Source: Sclerotiophoma versabilis
Lineage: Eukaryota > Ascomycota > Dothideomycetes > Pleosporales > Didymellaceae
Assembly (NCBI GenBank): GCA_012274445.1
Contig: JAAROD010000026.1
Coordinates: 620,001 to 684,000 of the forward strand
Direction of reading: 5' to 3'
Length of the DNA stretch: 64,000 nt
Shown: piece after piece, positions 1-10,642 of the stretch
Layout: every line of letters begins with the position of its first letter
Numbering within the stretch: the stretch's first letter is position 1
The notes under the pieces: generated by a model
The model's input: the letters and a program-made list of their open reading frames with translations, nothing else
What the model was told of the DNA's origin: nothing
Database searches by the model: none
Position numbers and translations under genes: made by a program

Positions 1-525
1 AGGTTCAGATTTGTCCTCGAGAACGAGAATTACACCGATTAGATATAGACAGCCGATGATAATGAATGAATGAAAGCGATTTGATACCACATTAGGAAAC
101 AGTATTCTAACCGGTTTACATCCTCTATCGCGAAAAGTGTGATCAGTGCAGGATTTTGATCTTCCGCGTTACGCTCACCCTGTTGAAAACCTTCACGCGG
201 CCTGATTGCATTTCCCTTTTCTTAGATCAACGTCAAACCCTATTCGACCTTTTCAGCATGCCCATGAGCAACCTCAACTCGCAGCTTACTGTAGCAATTA
301 CAGCTCTATCTAGTTCTTAGAAGGGATGGACGGAAATGGTCAGGATTACGACATCAGCGTAGGCAGGGGTGGCAGCTAGACTGCGTGCCGCTCTATCACC
401 GCAATCCTAGGTAAAGGTGAGTCCGTTTGCTCAACCGCAGTGCAAGGCAGCAGTGTTTACCCATATACAATCAACCTCTATACTTCTTTCAACATACTGT
501 CAATCCGACAGGCCACAATTTCACC
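1..525. other. left-edge non-coding stretch
   Basis: No convincing coding exon, RNA gene or repeat was seen. The last ~100 bases are pyrimidine-rich and lead into the start codon of the next gene, so they are probably its promoter and 5' leader. Confidence 0.4.
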
Positions 526-1302
526 ATGGACAACACCAACATCTTCTTCCACGAGCATTCCTCCTCCCCCTCCCCGTCCAACCCACAGCCCTTCAAGTAC
601 ACAAAACCAGCCGACAACTTCCGCCCCCTCACTCTCTCCCCATCATCAGTCCTATATCTAGCCGTCATCGCCCCCCACACGGACAAATACTCGATCCACG
701 GCCCAGTACCCAGCTTCTCGCACCTCCTCGGCACAATCTCAGAAATCGCATCCGACAGCCCCCCAGCGCTGGACAAGCTAGAAGCGCTGCAGTACTCGGC
801 GCCCGACGTATGGGGCGAGCGCTCAGAGAAGCCCGAATTTGCGAAGCAGGGCTTCACGACGTTTGTCGTCGAGGGCCAGCGCGGCACGTACACGGTGCTG
901 GAAGTGCTGCGCGAGCAGAATCCCCAGGTCAGAGAGGTGCTGCCGGCGCCTGTGTATACTGTTACTCGCCACGGGCCGCTGGTTCATACTTTCTCGGGTG
1001 TTGGGGCGAAGACGAGGCTTGGGGTTGCGAAGGGTGTTGCGGCGACGAGTAAGCTTGTGGGCAGCTTTGCTGGGCGCGAGGATGCGAGGACTGCGGCGAG
1101 GATCACTATGGATGAGTTGGTTGGCGGAGAAGGGACGGTGAGTAGGATTGAGGACTGGGGAAAGGGTGATGGCGGGGGAGTGCTACTTGCGATGGCGACG
1201 GGGAAGAGGTGGGAGGTGAGGGTGCAGTATGAGGGTGAGGCGCTGAGGAAGGCTAGGGAGAGCGCTGATACAGAGGGTGCCGGGGTAGGATGGCGGTTTT
1301 GA
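526..1302 (+). CDS. conserved-looking hypothetical protein, 258 aa
   Basis: This is a single-exon frame starting at the ATG in the context tcaccATGG, a good fungal start. The frame stays open upstream but offers no better ATG. The N-terminal ~35 residues are Ser/Pro-rich and low in complexity (SSSPSPSNPQP). The rest looks globular, with a central segment containing FTTFVVEGQRGTYTVLEV and a Gly-rich C-terminal third. No signal peptide, membrane segment or catalytic motif was recognised. G/C-rich third codon positions and length support a real gene. I cannot name the family or assign a function. It is followed tail to tail by EBP2. Confidence 0.7.
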   Translation: MDNTNIFFHEHSSSPSPSNPQPFKYTKPADNFRPLTLSPSSVLYLAVIAPHTDKYSIHGPVPSFSHLLGTISEIASDSPPALDKLEALQYSAPDVWGERSEKPEFAKQGFTTFVVEGQRGTYTVLEVLREQNPQVREVLPAPVYTVTRHGPLVHTFSGVGAKTRLGVAKGVAATSKLVGSFAGREDARTAARITMDELVGGEGTVSRIEDWGKGDGGGVLLAMATGKRWEVRVQYEGEALRKARESADTEGAGVGWRF

Positions 1303-1592
1303 GAGGGCATAAAGGGTAGTGATTCTTGGACAAGAATGGATGAGTGGACTGGTTTGGCGTTCTACAACGACCAAGAATACAATGGACTTAAAACGAGGAT
1401 CAGGGTCAGCAGAGGTTATGTATGTCAATCTGGAGGAGCGTGGGTAGTACAAGACCGTATGTATTGGTATCTTCAAAATATCCGGAACGGCCTCTCATCG
1501 TACGGTTAGATGAGCCTGTGCTTTTGTTTCCTCGAAGAACGCCATAGCGCCGTATGCATGCTTTCACGACCTCATCCTGCAATATCGCCCGT

Positions 1593-2851
1593 CTAGTGTT
1601 TGTTCGCTCTCCTCGCCTTGCCAGGCCTGGCCTTTGCAGCACCACCAGTCTTGCCCTTCATCTTTCTTGCAGAGAAGCCGCGGCCATCGTTAGTCGACTC
1701 AGCTGTGTTGCTCTTGGCGTGTCGCTTCTTGCCGCCAAATCCGAACTTGTCGTTCTTCTTCTGGCGCTTGTTTCCGCCGGCTCGTCCTTCGCGGCGGTCG
1801 GGCTTGGAGTCATCGGCCTCAAGGCCAATATCGAACAGATCCTCCTCGTTGATCTTGGTGATGTCTGCACCTTGACGTTCTGGAGCCTGTTAGCATACAT
1901 TCCAATGTTGCGAATGTAAAAGGTCAACGTACTCCTCTTCAGCAGGTTAATCTGCTCCATGGTATCCCTCTTCTCCTTTGCGCGCTCCTGCATCTTCGCA
2001 ACCTGGACCTGCTTTCCGAACTTCTTCAGATCCCTCTGCTTACGGGCCTCGGCAGATGCCTTCTTGCCAGCAGCCTCGTCGATCAGCTTCTGCTTGATCT
2101 TGCCCATGTGCTCGTCGCTCTTCACCATCTCGGCGAAGTAATCTACTGGCCTCGAGAACGCAACACCCTCCTTCTTCAGCCTGCCTCGTGCATCCTTGAC
2201 TGATGACAAGCACTGTTTGTAGAATGCGAGCTCACGGTTCAAGTCATCATCGACGTCGGCGATCTCGACGGGCTCGGTTGTGGTAACGGACTGGTACTCT
2301 GAGAAGGCGAGCTTCGAATACGGGAGTTCTATGCGCTTCAGGGCGGCGGTGAGAGCGGCGGTGTTGTTGATTGTGAGGCGCTGGTGGGGAATGATGTCGC
2401 CCTTGTCTTCTGAGGCCAGAGACTCGATGTCAGACAGCGGAATGTCCTCGGCCTCTTCGTCCTCCTCGTCTTCGTCTTCCTCGTCTTCCTCGTCGTCGCC
2501 GCTGACGTCGCTCTCACTATCCTCAAGGCGCGAAAGATCAAACGCAGGGCGCTCCTCCATATCGTCGTCATCTTCGCTGTCGTCCTCATCCTCACTACCT
2601 TCGGTTTCCCACTCCGCCTCTTTCTCCGTTGCCTTTGCCGCCTTCTTTGAATTCTTGGACTCCTTTGCCTTTCCATTGACCTTGACCTCGACCTCGTCTA
2701 GCGGCACACCTCCAGTCTCCTCATCCTCGACTGCCGGCGCATTCTTCGCTTTGCGCTTCTCCGCAGCCTTTTCCTTCTTGCGCTGCTTCTCGAGCGCGAC
2801 GTTGCGGCCCTGCTTCGCGTCCAGGATCTTTTTGAGATTTGCCTTGCCCAT
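1593..2851 (-). CDS. EBP2: rRNA-processing protein EBP2 (nucleolar, 60S biogenesis)
   Basis: There are two exons, 2851-1933 and 1879-1593, giving 401 aa. The start is the ATG of MGKANLKKIL; upstream in-frame sequence lacks a better start. The 53-nt intron has donor GTACGT and branch TGCTAAC. The nearer CTAACAG acceptor would break frame, while the following GCTCCAG restores it and yields LLKRKRQGADIT. The N-terminal half is a Lys-rich coiled stretch followed by long Asp/Glu tracts (about residues 90-160). The C-terminal half carries the EBP2 core, with FAEMVKSDEHMGKIKQKLI, EEDLFDIG and KFGFGGKKRHAKSNT, ending in basic ARKMKGKTGG. EBP2 is known to act in 27S pre-rRNA processing in the nucleolus; here that is assigned by family resemblance. 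Confidence 0.93.
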
Positions 2852-3135
2852 TTCGTCTGAATTCGCAACGTGGATTCGATACGCGGGTTTGTTGCGAGTG
2901 CAGACGTCCAAGCTCCAAGCATTCGTCCAAAAATTATCGAACTCTTGGCGCAGAAAACGACTAGCGCCTGCCTGCACGCTCACCGCCTATCGATTAGGAA
3001 ACAAGCCGCGGCCCGCCGCCCACGTGGGGACCTACCTTCACTCCCGCTTACAGTTGCCTTGAGTAAACATCACTTGAAGCTGGATTACACTGTTGTAGCA
3101 GACACTGCCTGCGTCGACTAGACAGCATTCATACA
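2852..3135. promoter_or_regulatory. shared divergent promoter EBP2 / HSBP1-like, with CACGTG box
   Basis: 284 bp separate two divergent start codons, so both promoters must lie here. A palindromic CACGTG sits at 3021-3026 in a GC-rich patch. This is the core recognised by bHLH factors (Cbf1 type). Regulatory use is inferred from position only. Confidence 0.4.
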
Positions 3136-3494
3136 ATGACCACCCCTCAGAAACAACCTCTCACGCCCAGCGACGCAACGGTACGTTTGTCCAGGCATGC
3201 CTCTTGAATCCTACTCACACCATCAGTCGCCCGCCTTCAACACTAGCACAGACAGCTCTGCCGAGCTCGCAGCCGTCGTTGATGACCTGTTGAATCAGCT
3301 AAATACAAAGTTCACGACTATCAGCAGCGACCTACTGTCGAAGAGTAAGTCACCCACCCATGGTACATGTAATGCGTTGTATATTATTATTAGAATGCTG
3401 ACATGTGCAAGTGGACGATATGTCTCGCCGACTGGACAATCTGGAGGCACAGATTCAGGCAGGAGAGGGGAAGGGAGCAGGTGCTAGCAAGTAG
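3136..3494 (+). CDS. heat shock factor-binding protein 1 (HSBP1)-like, 81 aa
   Basis: Three small exons: 3136-3180, 3227-3344 and 3412-3494. Introns of 46 and 67 nt have GTACGT and GTAAGT donors, and the reading phase closes at each junction. The product has a short polar N-terminus and then a heptad-repeat helix with ELAAVVDDLLNQLNTKF and, after the second splice, MDDMSRRLDNLEAQIQ. This matches the HSBP1 pattern (a trimeric coiled coil with the MDDMS..ID.LE motif), and the size fits the usual 70-90 aa. In animals HSBP1 binds the trimerisation domain of HSF1 and assists WASH complex assembly. The fungal role is inferred from the family. The exons are too short to be picked up individually, so gene finders could miss it. 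Confidence 0.85.
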
Positions 3495-3922
3495 GCATTG
3501 ACGGCACGGATACCTCCTGCGGTCCTACCTAGATCCTACGCGGGGCAAACTCTCCCACCTGTACGACGGCAGGTCTAATGGGTGGTGTTGTGTTGGTACG
3601 GTCAGCCTGGGGAAAGTCGGCTGTTCAGCGCTGCATATGGCGTTGCCTGAGGACAGGCGGTAACGTCAAGGTTGGTTGGACAAGTCTCACGGTTTACGAC
3701 ATAGCATGTATAGGCGTCTGGAGTGTTGTAGAATGCTTTTGAATTGATATCTTAAATCTATACATGCTGATTCATTATCGTTCCATCTGTGAGCCAAAGC
3801 TCTCCTTCACTGGTTTTTAAACTCTCGAGCAACAGGCACCATTACAACTCGCTCTTTAACCAAGAGCGCACCATGACCATGGTCCCGTTGCGACTCTTGC
3901 CCATGAATTTACAGCTGTTCTT
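3495..3922. other. intergenic, convergent 3' ends
   Basis: It lies between the 3' ends of the HSBP1-like gene and the disulfide isomerase. No exon, repeat or RNA gene was seen. It presumably holds the two 3' UTRs. Confidence 0.4.
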
Positions 3923-5069
3923 CTACAACTCGCTCTTGTCATCGGTGCCCAAGAACTTCTTCAGAATATTGCTCCTGCTGATCAAGTCATCAAGCTTCTC
4001 CGGCGCAAGGTTGCCCTTGCTGATCAAGCCCTGCAGGCGCTTGGACTCCTTCTCGGCGTACTCCTTGTTCGCGCCAATCTTCTGGAAGACCTTGACGTAG
4101 TACTGGGCGTACTTGTCCTTCAGGGTCGAAGCGACGGTTGTGGCCTCCTCAACACCATCACCGTAGGCGTCCTTGAATTTCTCGATGACAGTGTCGAAAG
4201 CCTCGATAGTGCCACCAGTGGCATCGAGACCGCCGCCAACAGCGCGGTGGGTGCCGGAGTTCTTGTTGAGGAACTGGACGAACGCATCCTCGGAACGAGC
4301 GCCCTCGTAAGGGGTAGGCTCAACCGAACCCTTCTTGAAGAATTTGATGGTAGGGTAGGATGAGACACCCTGCTCCTTGGCGAGAGCCTTTGCGTTCTCG
4401 GCTTCGGCATCGACCTTGGCGATCAAGACATTGGGCTCGTTAATGAAGGTGTTGGCAAGAGCCTCCCAGGTAGGGGCAAGGGTCTTGCAGTCTGGATATG
4501 TTAGCTATTGAATGGTGTAGGAATCGAAAGGTTGACGTACGTCCGCACCAGGGCGCAGTGAAGGCAACAAGAACATCCTGGTCCTTTCCGACCTTCTGCT
4601 TGAAGCTCTGGTCGTCGAGGAAGGTAACAGCGCTGGGGAGCTTGCCCTTGACCTTAGGCTTGACGGCGGTCTTCTCGGTGATGAACTTGGTCAAGCTCTC
4701 GAGATCACGGCCGCCCTTGTAGTCCTCAGGTTTATCACTCTTTCCGTCAAACCACTTCAGTGTGGGGAATCCAGTGACGCCGAAGCGCTTGCCCAGAGAC
4801 TTGTGCTCATCTGCGTCCACCTTCGCGACGGAGACCTTGCCAGCGGCGTGCTGGAAACCGGAGGCGAGCTCTTCGTAGACGGGGGCAAGGTTCTTGCAGT
4901 GTCCGCACCAGGGGGCGAAGAACTCGACAAGGGCGGGCTTGCCCGACTTCAGGACGACCTCATCGAAGTTCTTGGGCGTGAGGTCAATAACGGACGACGC
5001 AGGCGCTGAGGCGGAGGCGAGGGCGGGGAGCAGCGCGACGACCGCTGGGAGGATACGGTTGAAAAGCAT
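3923..5069 (-). CDS. protein disulfide isomerase, two thioredoxin domains plus ERp29-like tail (ERp38/TigA type)
   Basis: Two exons, 5069-4541 and 4491-3923, giving 365 aa. The 49-nt intron (GTACGT..CCAG) splits the His codon of the second active site. Residues 1-20 are a hydrophobic signal peptide (LPAVVALLPALASA). Thioredoxin domain 1 has CGHC at about 55-58 and domain 2 has CGHC at about 175-178. Both are followed by FPT(L/I)K cis-Pro segments and by helices resembling the ERp29 C-terminal domain. The tail ends DDKSEL, so the expected K/HDEL-type retention signal appears as KSEL. The enzyme would form and rearrange disulfides in the ER lumen. A TIGR-like ACGTGGC lies about 110 bp upstream and could be a UPR-type site, but this is weak. 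A cytosolic-type thioredoxin lies next to it on the same strand. Confidence 0.93.
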
Positions 5070-5493
5070 AATGATGGTATACTGCAGTCCTCAATTGCGA
5101 ATGAGGCCTCAGATATATTGAGTGTTTGGGGTTGGGAGGGAAGCTACTTCGAGATAGCTGCGGGTGGCGGGACTCTTGGCAGACGTGGCTTCTTTCACTT
5201 GAGTAAGCTGTTTCACTTACAAATCCGACGCGGAAAGAGCAGGCATCAACTAACAAAGGAAGTTGTATGTTGATCCTCGATTCCGTACGCACTGCGAAAA
5301 AGAATGTTGCCGTCTGTCAGTTTCTAAGATCAAATGCGGTTCAGGGTTCAAGGGTTTGGGGTAGTACTACACTGAACATACATCCCAACAGAGCTGCAAG
5401 TGTATGGCATGGTCAATTGTACTGAAGGAACTATCAAGCATTCTACATCGGGTATCAACTATCGTCTTCTAATCCTGATCTCCCACATGTGCC
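5070..5493. other. intergenic: PDI promoter and thioredoxin 3' region
   Basis: No coding exon was seen. The stretch next to 5069 should hold the PDI promoter; it includes agACGTGGCtt near 5182. The part near 5494 is the thioredoxin 3' UTR. Confidence 0.35.
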
Positions 5494-5958
5494 CTACTTC
5501 TTGTTCTTCTGCATGAGCCTTTCAATCATGCTCAGCCCATCATCGTTGCTCGGCTTCTTCTCGGCAGGCTTCTCGTCGTTCACTGTCTTCTCCTTCTCCT
5601 GCGCTTTCGGCGCGGTCGCACCGCTATTCTTCAAATCCGCACTCGCGCTCTCAATCACGCTTTTCAGCTGCCTCGGATCCGCACCCTTAACTTCCTGGAT
5701 CTGCTTGCCGTCCTTGAATAGCAAGAATGTCGGCATGGCCTGGATTCCGTACTGTGCTGCGATTTCTCTTGCTTCGTCGACGTTCACTTTGACAAATGCA
5801 AATTTGCCTGGTGCAGCGTGGGCGGTGCTGAGTTGGTTGTAGATGGGCGCAATTTGCTTGCAGGGCGGGCACCATGTTGCATAGAAATCCGCAATGAGGT
5901 AGGTGTGGCCTGCGAGCAAGGTGCGGAAGTGCAGAGCTTGAGTGACTTCTGTCGGCAT
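5494..5958 (-). CDS. thioredoxin with charged C-terminal extension, 154 aa
   Basis: Single exon from an ATG. The thioredoxin fold spans about residues 5-108, with the active site WCPPCK (Cys 30 and 33), the buried Asp region FVKVNVDE and the cis-proline segment AMPTFLLFKDG. CPPC instead of CGPC is a known variant that shifts redox potential. Residues ~110-154 form a Lys/Glu/Pro-rich tail (APKAQEKEKTVNDEKPAEKK), longer than the ~105 aa of a plain thioredoxin. No signal peptide is present, so a cytosolic or nuclear location is expected. It probably reduces protein disulfides using thioredoxin reductase. Its position beside a PDI on the same strand may be incidental. Confidence 0.9.
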   Translation of the reverse strand: MPTEVTQALHFRTLLAGHTYLIADFYATWCPPCKQIAPIYNQLSTAHAAPGKFAFVKVNVDEAREIAAQYGIQAMPTFLLFKDGKQIQEVKGADPRQLKSVIESASADLKNSGATAPKAQEKEKTVNDEKPAEKKPSNDDGLSMIERLMQKNKK

Positions 5959-6288
5959 GTTGAAGGTCTTTGGCTATGGATTTGCTTCTCGTGCACTCTT
6001 GTAGGTTGTGGTGGGTATGTCGGTATGAGCTTGTGAATCTTAGGGTTTGTGTTGTGGTATTGCAAGCTCCGTGGATATGTGGTATATCGAGTCGTAAAGC
6101 GGGGTCTCGAGTTACCTTATACTCAGGATCGGAATTGTGTGATATTGTGGAAGATTCTACGTGCTGAGCACATGTTCGCAAAGAAGTGGCAGACGGATCT
6201 CGGCCAATCAACATTTGTCATCCAGCGTTGCCCCACTTCTATCTCTACCATTTCCCTCCGATACATGACAACGCTTTAGTACCCGAGC
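5959..6288. other. intergenic: thioredoxin promoter
   Basis: 330 bp between the thioredoxin start and the 3' end of the next minus-strand gene. It should contain the thioredoxin promoter. No other feature was seen. Confidence 0.35.
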
Positions 6289-7459
6289 CTAGAGATTGTT
6301 GTACTGTACACCACAAGGCCCCGCGAAATTTCCCGTACTCCTGAAAGCAGGACTAGCATTCGTCGTGTAGGTCAAACCAGAGAACAGCCCACTAGGACAC
6401 GAGCTCGACACGCCCACGCCGCTCCCCGAGCTAGAAGCCTGCTGCACCACACAGCCTTGGTAGGAGTAGAAGAACGCTTGAATACAATTTGGAACGTCGA
6501 AATAGCATGTGTTGCAGCAAGCTGCTGCGCTCGAACCTTTGGGATCGTTAAGGTAAAAGATACTGTTCTGTACACCGAGGTCGGTGGGGGAAACAGCATC
6601 ACCATAGGGAATCGTGGGGATGAGCGTAGCTAGAGGTGTTGCACATGCTGTGGCAAGTCAGTCAGTCATGTAAAACTTTACAAAACTCGAAAGAAGACGT
6701 ACGGTACAGCGTGCTTGTTGTAGCACCGACCGTGGTTGTGCCTGTAACTGTGGAGGTAGACATAGGGGTTGTAGTGGTCGTTGTCGTACTCTATTGGAAT
6801 ATCAGAACTAGTCCTCATGGCCGACTTGGTTGAACTTACGGTAGCTGTAGACGTTGCCGTTGCCGTTGTGCTGACCACGACGGTCTTTACGGGAATGTCC
6901 AGGCACTTGCATCCACTCGAAATAACATCGTTGGCAAATGCTTTCAGATAGTCGGGCTTTTCGAGTTTGACGTTACGTTCTTCGATCGCATTGTCTCGTT
7001 TTTGCTGGGCAGGAACTGGCGGGTTGCCAGGTCGAAACACGTATGTGGCTGTCCCAGGCAATGTTCTGTAGTCTCTTATCAGTACGATATTTCCGTGTTG
7101 ACAGACGTACCTACACGAAAGAAGTAGTCGTGGTGACACTTGGCAGTGCCGTTATGGTCGAAGTCACCTGGATAGTGGCAACATTGGTTGTTTTGCTACC
7201 AGATCGTAAGCTTTGGGATCAAGTAAGGCTTGAGTGGCGCTTACACTGTGGATGTAGATGTCACTGCAGGAATACTAAGGTAGGAGAAGCAGAACGGTGT
7301 TGCTTTGTACGCCTTGAGCACTGTGACAATGATGTTGACCTTCTTGCAGAACACATCTGGCAGTTTGCCTGTAGCGTAATCCCGCTCGAAAACGTCTGGC
7401 GTGGGGCTTGACTGCACAGCTGCTGTCAAAAGAGAGAGTAAGAGAGCGTATCGAGCCAT
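6289..7459 (-). CDS. secreted Thr/Val-rich, Cys-rich hypothetical protein, five exons
   Basis: Exons 7459-7245, 7195-7115, 7065-6840, 6790-6703 and 6647-6289 give 322 aa. The four introns are 49, 49, 49 and 55 nt, with donors GTAAGC, GTAGGT, GTAAGT and GTACGT. Phases close at every junction and no other combination stays open. The start MARYALLLSLLTAAVQS is a clear signal peptide. A first Cys pair (VFCKKVN and TPFCFSYLS) is followed by Thr/Val stretches that look O-glycosylated (VTSTSTVTK, STTTTTTTP). A C-terminal domain has six or more cysteines (ACCNTCYFDVPNC, GCVVQQ, SSCPSG, GPCGVQYNNL). No GPI-type tail was seen, so it is probably secreted or wall-associated. The family has no function known to me; such Cys-pair/Thr-rich proteins are common in this fungal class. 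Confidence 0.8.
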
Positions 7460-8164
7460 GACTATGGTTGTTGACGCAACAATCGACTGTGCTTGACGCG
7501 GGTTAAGTTAAAGAGCCATAATGCGCATGCTTAAGTACTGCCTGTCTCGATGTAGCTGCCTCACTAATCTGCGCCATGGGATAAAGCAGAGCTGAGGCTA
7601 CGAAAGCCTTGCCCAACAAGTTCAGCTTGTGTAGATCTTCCATGAGCGTATGAAGCTTACGGCTGCACCGGAGCGGCTCCTGCTGGGCGAGGCTGTCATC
7701 GAAGGGAGAGTTTAAAATAGCGTGGGATTCTCGAATCTCATGACAGGTAGTGTGGCGATCTGCACCAACAGAACGTGGTGGCTAAAGTCCAGGCTGGTGT
7801 TTGACCAATCATATGCAGAATAGGCTTTTGCGAACCTGCAAGTGCTTAGCTTCAGTCTGTCCGCTCTGCTGCGGAAAGATCAATCGGCTTCGATCTCGAG
7901 CTCCTATGGACTCTCTGCGGTCCAGATTTGCGATAAGCATTTGCGGGGGTTGTGAAGCTTGTTGAAGCTTAAGAGCGGTCATGCCGAGTAGATGGCAAGC
8001 TGAGAGGATGGAGGCTTTGACAAATTCTTGGAGCATACACACTATACGTGCATTGTTGGAGTGTAGAGGCCAAAAATGCCTCGTCCGTGAACGCCTCGCT
8101 ATGCTTGTAAACGTGTGCAATCGTAACGCCTTTCAACCAGCCCACCCGAGGTCAACCAGCCCAT
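7460..8164. other. intergenic
   Basis: 705 bp between two minus-strand genes. It should contain the promoter of the secreted Cys/Thr-rich gene. No exon, RNA gene or repeat was recognised. Confidence 0.35.
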
Positions 8165-8877
8165 CTAGCCGCCTCCTCTTCCCAGTATCTCCTCCCTCTC
8201 CAGCACTTCTGGCTTGAACTTAATCAGGAACACCGTCTTGTCTGGCCACATCGCTTTCGTATCCTTCCCTTGCTCCTGCTCGCCTACGCTGTGCGCTGTG
8301 ACGCCCTCTGTAGGAAAGCCTGCGCCGTCGCAGACTCCCTCAATCACACCTGCGACAAAGGCCGCGCAGTTCAGGCTGCTGAGCTCTCTCGGTAACGATA
8401 TGTATTGGTTCACCATGGGCTCGTTGTCGAAGAGCATGTACTGCCCGGGTTCTGTACTCGACTTTTCCAATGCGTCTGCAGGCCGCCCGAAGAGGTGTCG
8501 GTATAACGTCTGCGCGATGAACTGGAGCAGTGGCAGGATTCGGGTCGGTCGTATGCTTGCGAGGGGGTTGGAAGAGCGAGAGAGCAGGAGGTCAAGCAGT
8601 CGCAGGCCGATTGGGTAGCCTTGCGAGTTGAGTCTGTCAAATGATTAGCAAAGCCCCTCAGACCGCATCTGCGCAGTATCGGTCAGCCGTACTTCTGCTC
8701 CAGGTCCCCCACGTTCGAGACCCCTCTTTGCGCGTATGCGATCATCTCGATGAAGAGGTATGCAAACGCCGCCCTGCTTAGCTCCGAATTCTTGCTCCTG
8801 TTCAGATTCCGATCATATATGCTCTTCTTGTTCGAAGGGTACCGCAGGCCGGGGCCCTGGTTCGGTGTCCCGCTCAT
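8165..8877 (-). CDS. TRS31: TRAPP complex subunit Trs31 (TRAPPC5)
   Basis: Exons 8877-8693 and 8633-8165 give 217 aa. The 59-nt intron starts GTACGG and ends TTGACAG. I start at the ATG of MSGTPNQGPG because the conserved block SNKKSIYDRNLNRSK follows soon after. An in-frame ATG at 9045 would add 56 poorly structured residues. TRAPP-fold signatures follow: AFAYLFIEMIAYAQRGV, NSQGYPIGLRLLDLLLSR, LFGRPADALEKS, MVNQYISLPRELSSLNC AAFVAGVIEG, and a terminal VFLIKFKPEVLERE strand. Trs31 is a core subunit of TRAPP, the Rab (Ypt1) exchange factor that tethers ER-derived and Golgi vesicles. Length and order fit the family well. It marks the left border of the gene-poor island. Confidence 0.92.
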
Positions 8878-9045
8878 TGTTGCGCTTCGTGCTTGTGCCA
8901 CGGGGTGATCGTAGTGCGATTGCTGCAGTGCGTGGGGCTTTTGTTCGAGTGACGTAATGGGTGTGTCGTGTACCGGGCGCGCTGGCGGTGATCGAGGAGT
9001 TTCGCGGGTGTAATAGTGGGAGTGTATAGGAATGATGCCGGCCAT

Positions 9046-9438
9046 GCTGGAGCTCGTCTGCTGCGCTTGCTGTTTGGTGGAGCACGATGTGGGTCCAAGG
9101 GCGCGTGCGGTGCCTGGAGTCGGCCCGAGGCTGACCCGCTGTAGGGCTGTAGCTGCGCCTCAGCTGTGAAGCTGCATTTCCGCTTCTGTCATGAAATTGT
9201 AGTTTTACACAATGTGAACCAGTACTGTGGAAGGCGGTTATTGGGCTACAAATGTCTTCTCTCTGCGTGCATGTCGACACTAACCACATGGTCAAGTTGG
9301 AGCAAAGAGGCCTTCAGCAATCTTGTATTTTGAGCGTATATCATTGCCACAGAAACTATTGTAGGGTCCCAAAGCTTGAAAGAGTTGAGCATAAGCTATT
9401 CCTTGCTTTCTAGGGGACATGGGTGCCTATGTTCGATA
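9046..9438. other. intergenic: Trs31 upstream region
   Basis: It holds the presumed Trs31 promoter. No other structure was seen. The gene-poor island begins here. Confidence 0.3.
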
Positions 9439-9780
9439 CTAGTGATTGGTTTCAACTTTCAGCACGCGAGAAGGAGGGACCTCAACGGTCACTGCATCGC
9501 GCTGGACAGTCAGTGATGTAGGAGCGGCATTTTGCTCCTGATCTGAGATATGAGGGGCCTCTGGGATCAGCTTTGAGGTCAGTGCAGCAGAGGCGGTGGC
9601 AACTATATGTAAACCCAGATGCGAATACCTGAGCTAACGTAATCTTGGGATGCGTCGCGGCAGGGCTAGCCGTGCTCTCGGTGACGGTCGTAGCCTTGAT
9701 GGTAGTTGTAGTCTCGCTAGGTGGCGGTGGTATCGCTGGTGATTGTAGCCTCGCTGTGTGTCAAAGGCCTGCATGCTGAG
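9439..9780 (-). pseudogene. possible 3' remnant of a Thr/Ser-rich surface-protein gene
   Basis: On the minus strand a Pro/Thr-rich frame (AIPPPPSETTTTIKATTVTE) runs to a plausible GTATTC donor near 9629. After a putative ~58-nt intron with CTGAC branch and CTCAAAG acceptor, a second frame (LIPEAPHISDQEQNAAPTS) runs to a TAG near 9446. Composition resembles O-glycosylated fungal surface proteins. I could not connect it to a start: the upstream 200 bp switches frame and contains stops. It is therefore either the end of a gene with undetected exons or a relic. Confidence is low. Confidence 0.25.
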
Positions 9781-10642
9781 CAGCTCCAAAGATATGATAA
9801 ACAGCCTTGCAGTAAGGTGGCTGTCTTGGGTGGAATACAAAGCTGCACTTCCTGTTGCAATCCACGCAACGAGCCCTTGCTTCACTTTTGCAAAGCTCTC
9901 ATCATATGGTGAACTCTGTATCGAGGAAAATCTGACCATAATGGTGTTCGACTGCAGAGGCCTGGCTCCGTTGCTGTGGCGCCCCGCAGCCATGCTCCGA
10001 TGAGCGCACCGACCTTAGACTACCACCACGGCCTGCACATCACCGCTCTGGTTGACACCGACACCACACGATGCGACTGTGGCTCTTCCTGGAATCGACT
10101 CAAAGCCTCCAGTCACATGCTACCACCACCTCGCGCACGATGACTACCTTCTGCACGACTTACACTACCGAGTGAGCTCGCAAACTCGGACTGAACCAGC
10201 TTTCGGCAAGGCTCCCGTTTTCAGCCAACACGTCAATCCATGCACCGGCACGGAGAAAGGCGGCTAAAAGTCAAGATAAAGGATTTGGATTGTCGAACTG
10301 GAGACGCGGGAAAAGTCGATCGTCGGAGCCATGCGTTGTGACAGACCCTGGAGAAAGTACACCCCAGCCCACACGCCACTTCCGGCTCCTCCAAAGGCAT
10401 ACAACCTTCCGGTGAGCAGATTCCGATCAGGAGGGTAGGCCCCTTGGGACCTGGCGCACTACATCTTCAAGGCGAAACGTTGTTGGGATTTGATCCTGGT
10501 CCGATACAACGCCTTAGAAAGGCTTCAGGTCCGTGGATACCTTTCCGAGCTCTTGCTTGACGGTTTATACTCAGGCTGATGATCGTTGGATGGCACGTTG
10601 TTGAGTCTAACCCTCTCGCGGCAGGTAACACGTGCCTCGAGA

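Noticed and set aside
2280..3062. 260-codon plus-strand '(Ser)n' frame opposite EBP2
   Set aside because: Antisense shadow of the Asp/Glu-coding tracts of EBP2; poly-Ser is the expected complement.
5176..5190. ACGTGGC upstream of PDI as an unfolded-protein-response element
   Set aside because: Only a partial match to known fungal UPR elements; kept as a remark in the PDI entry rather than as a feature.
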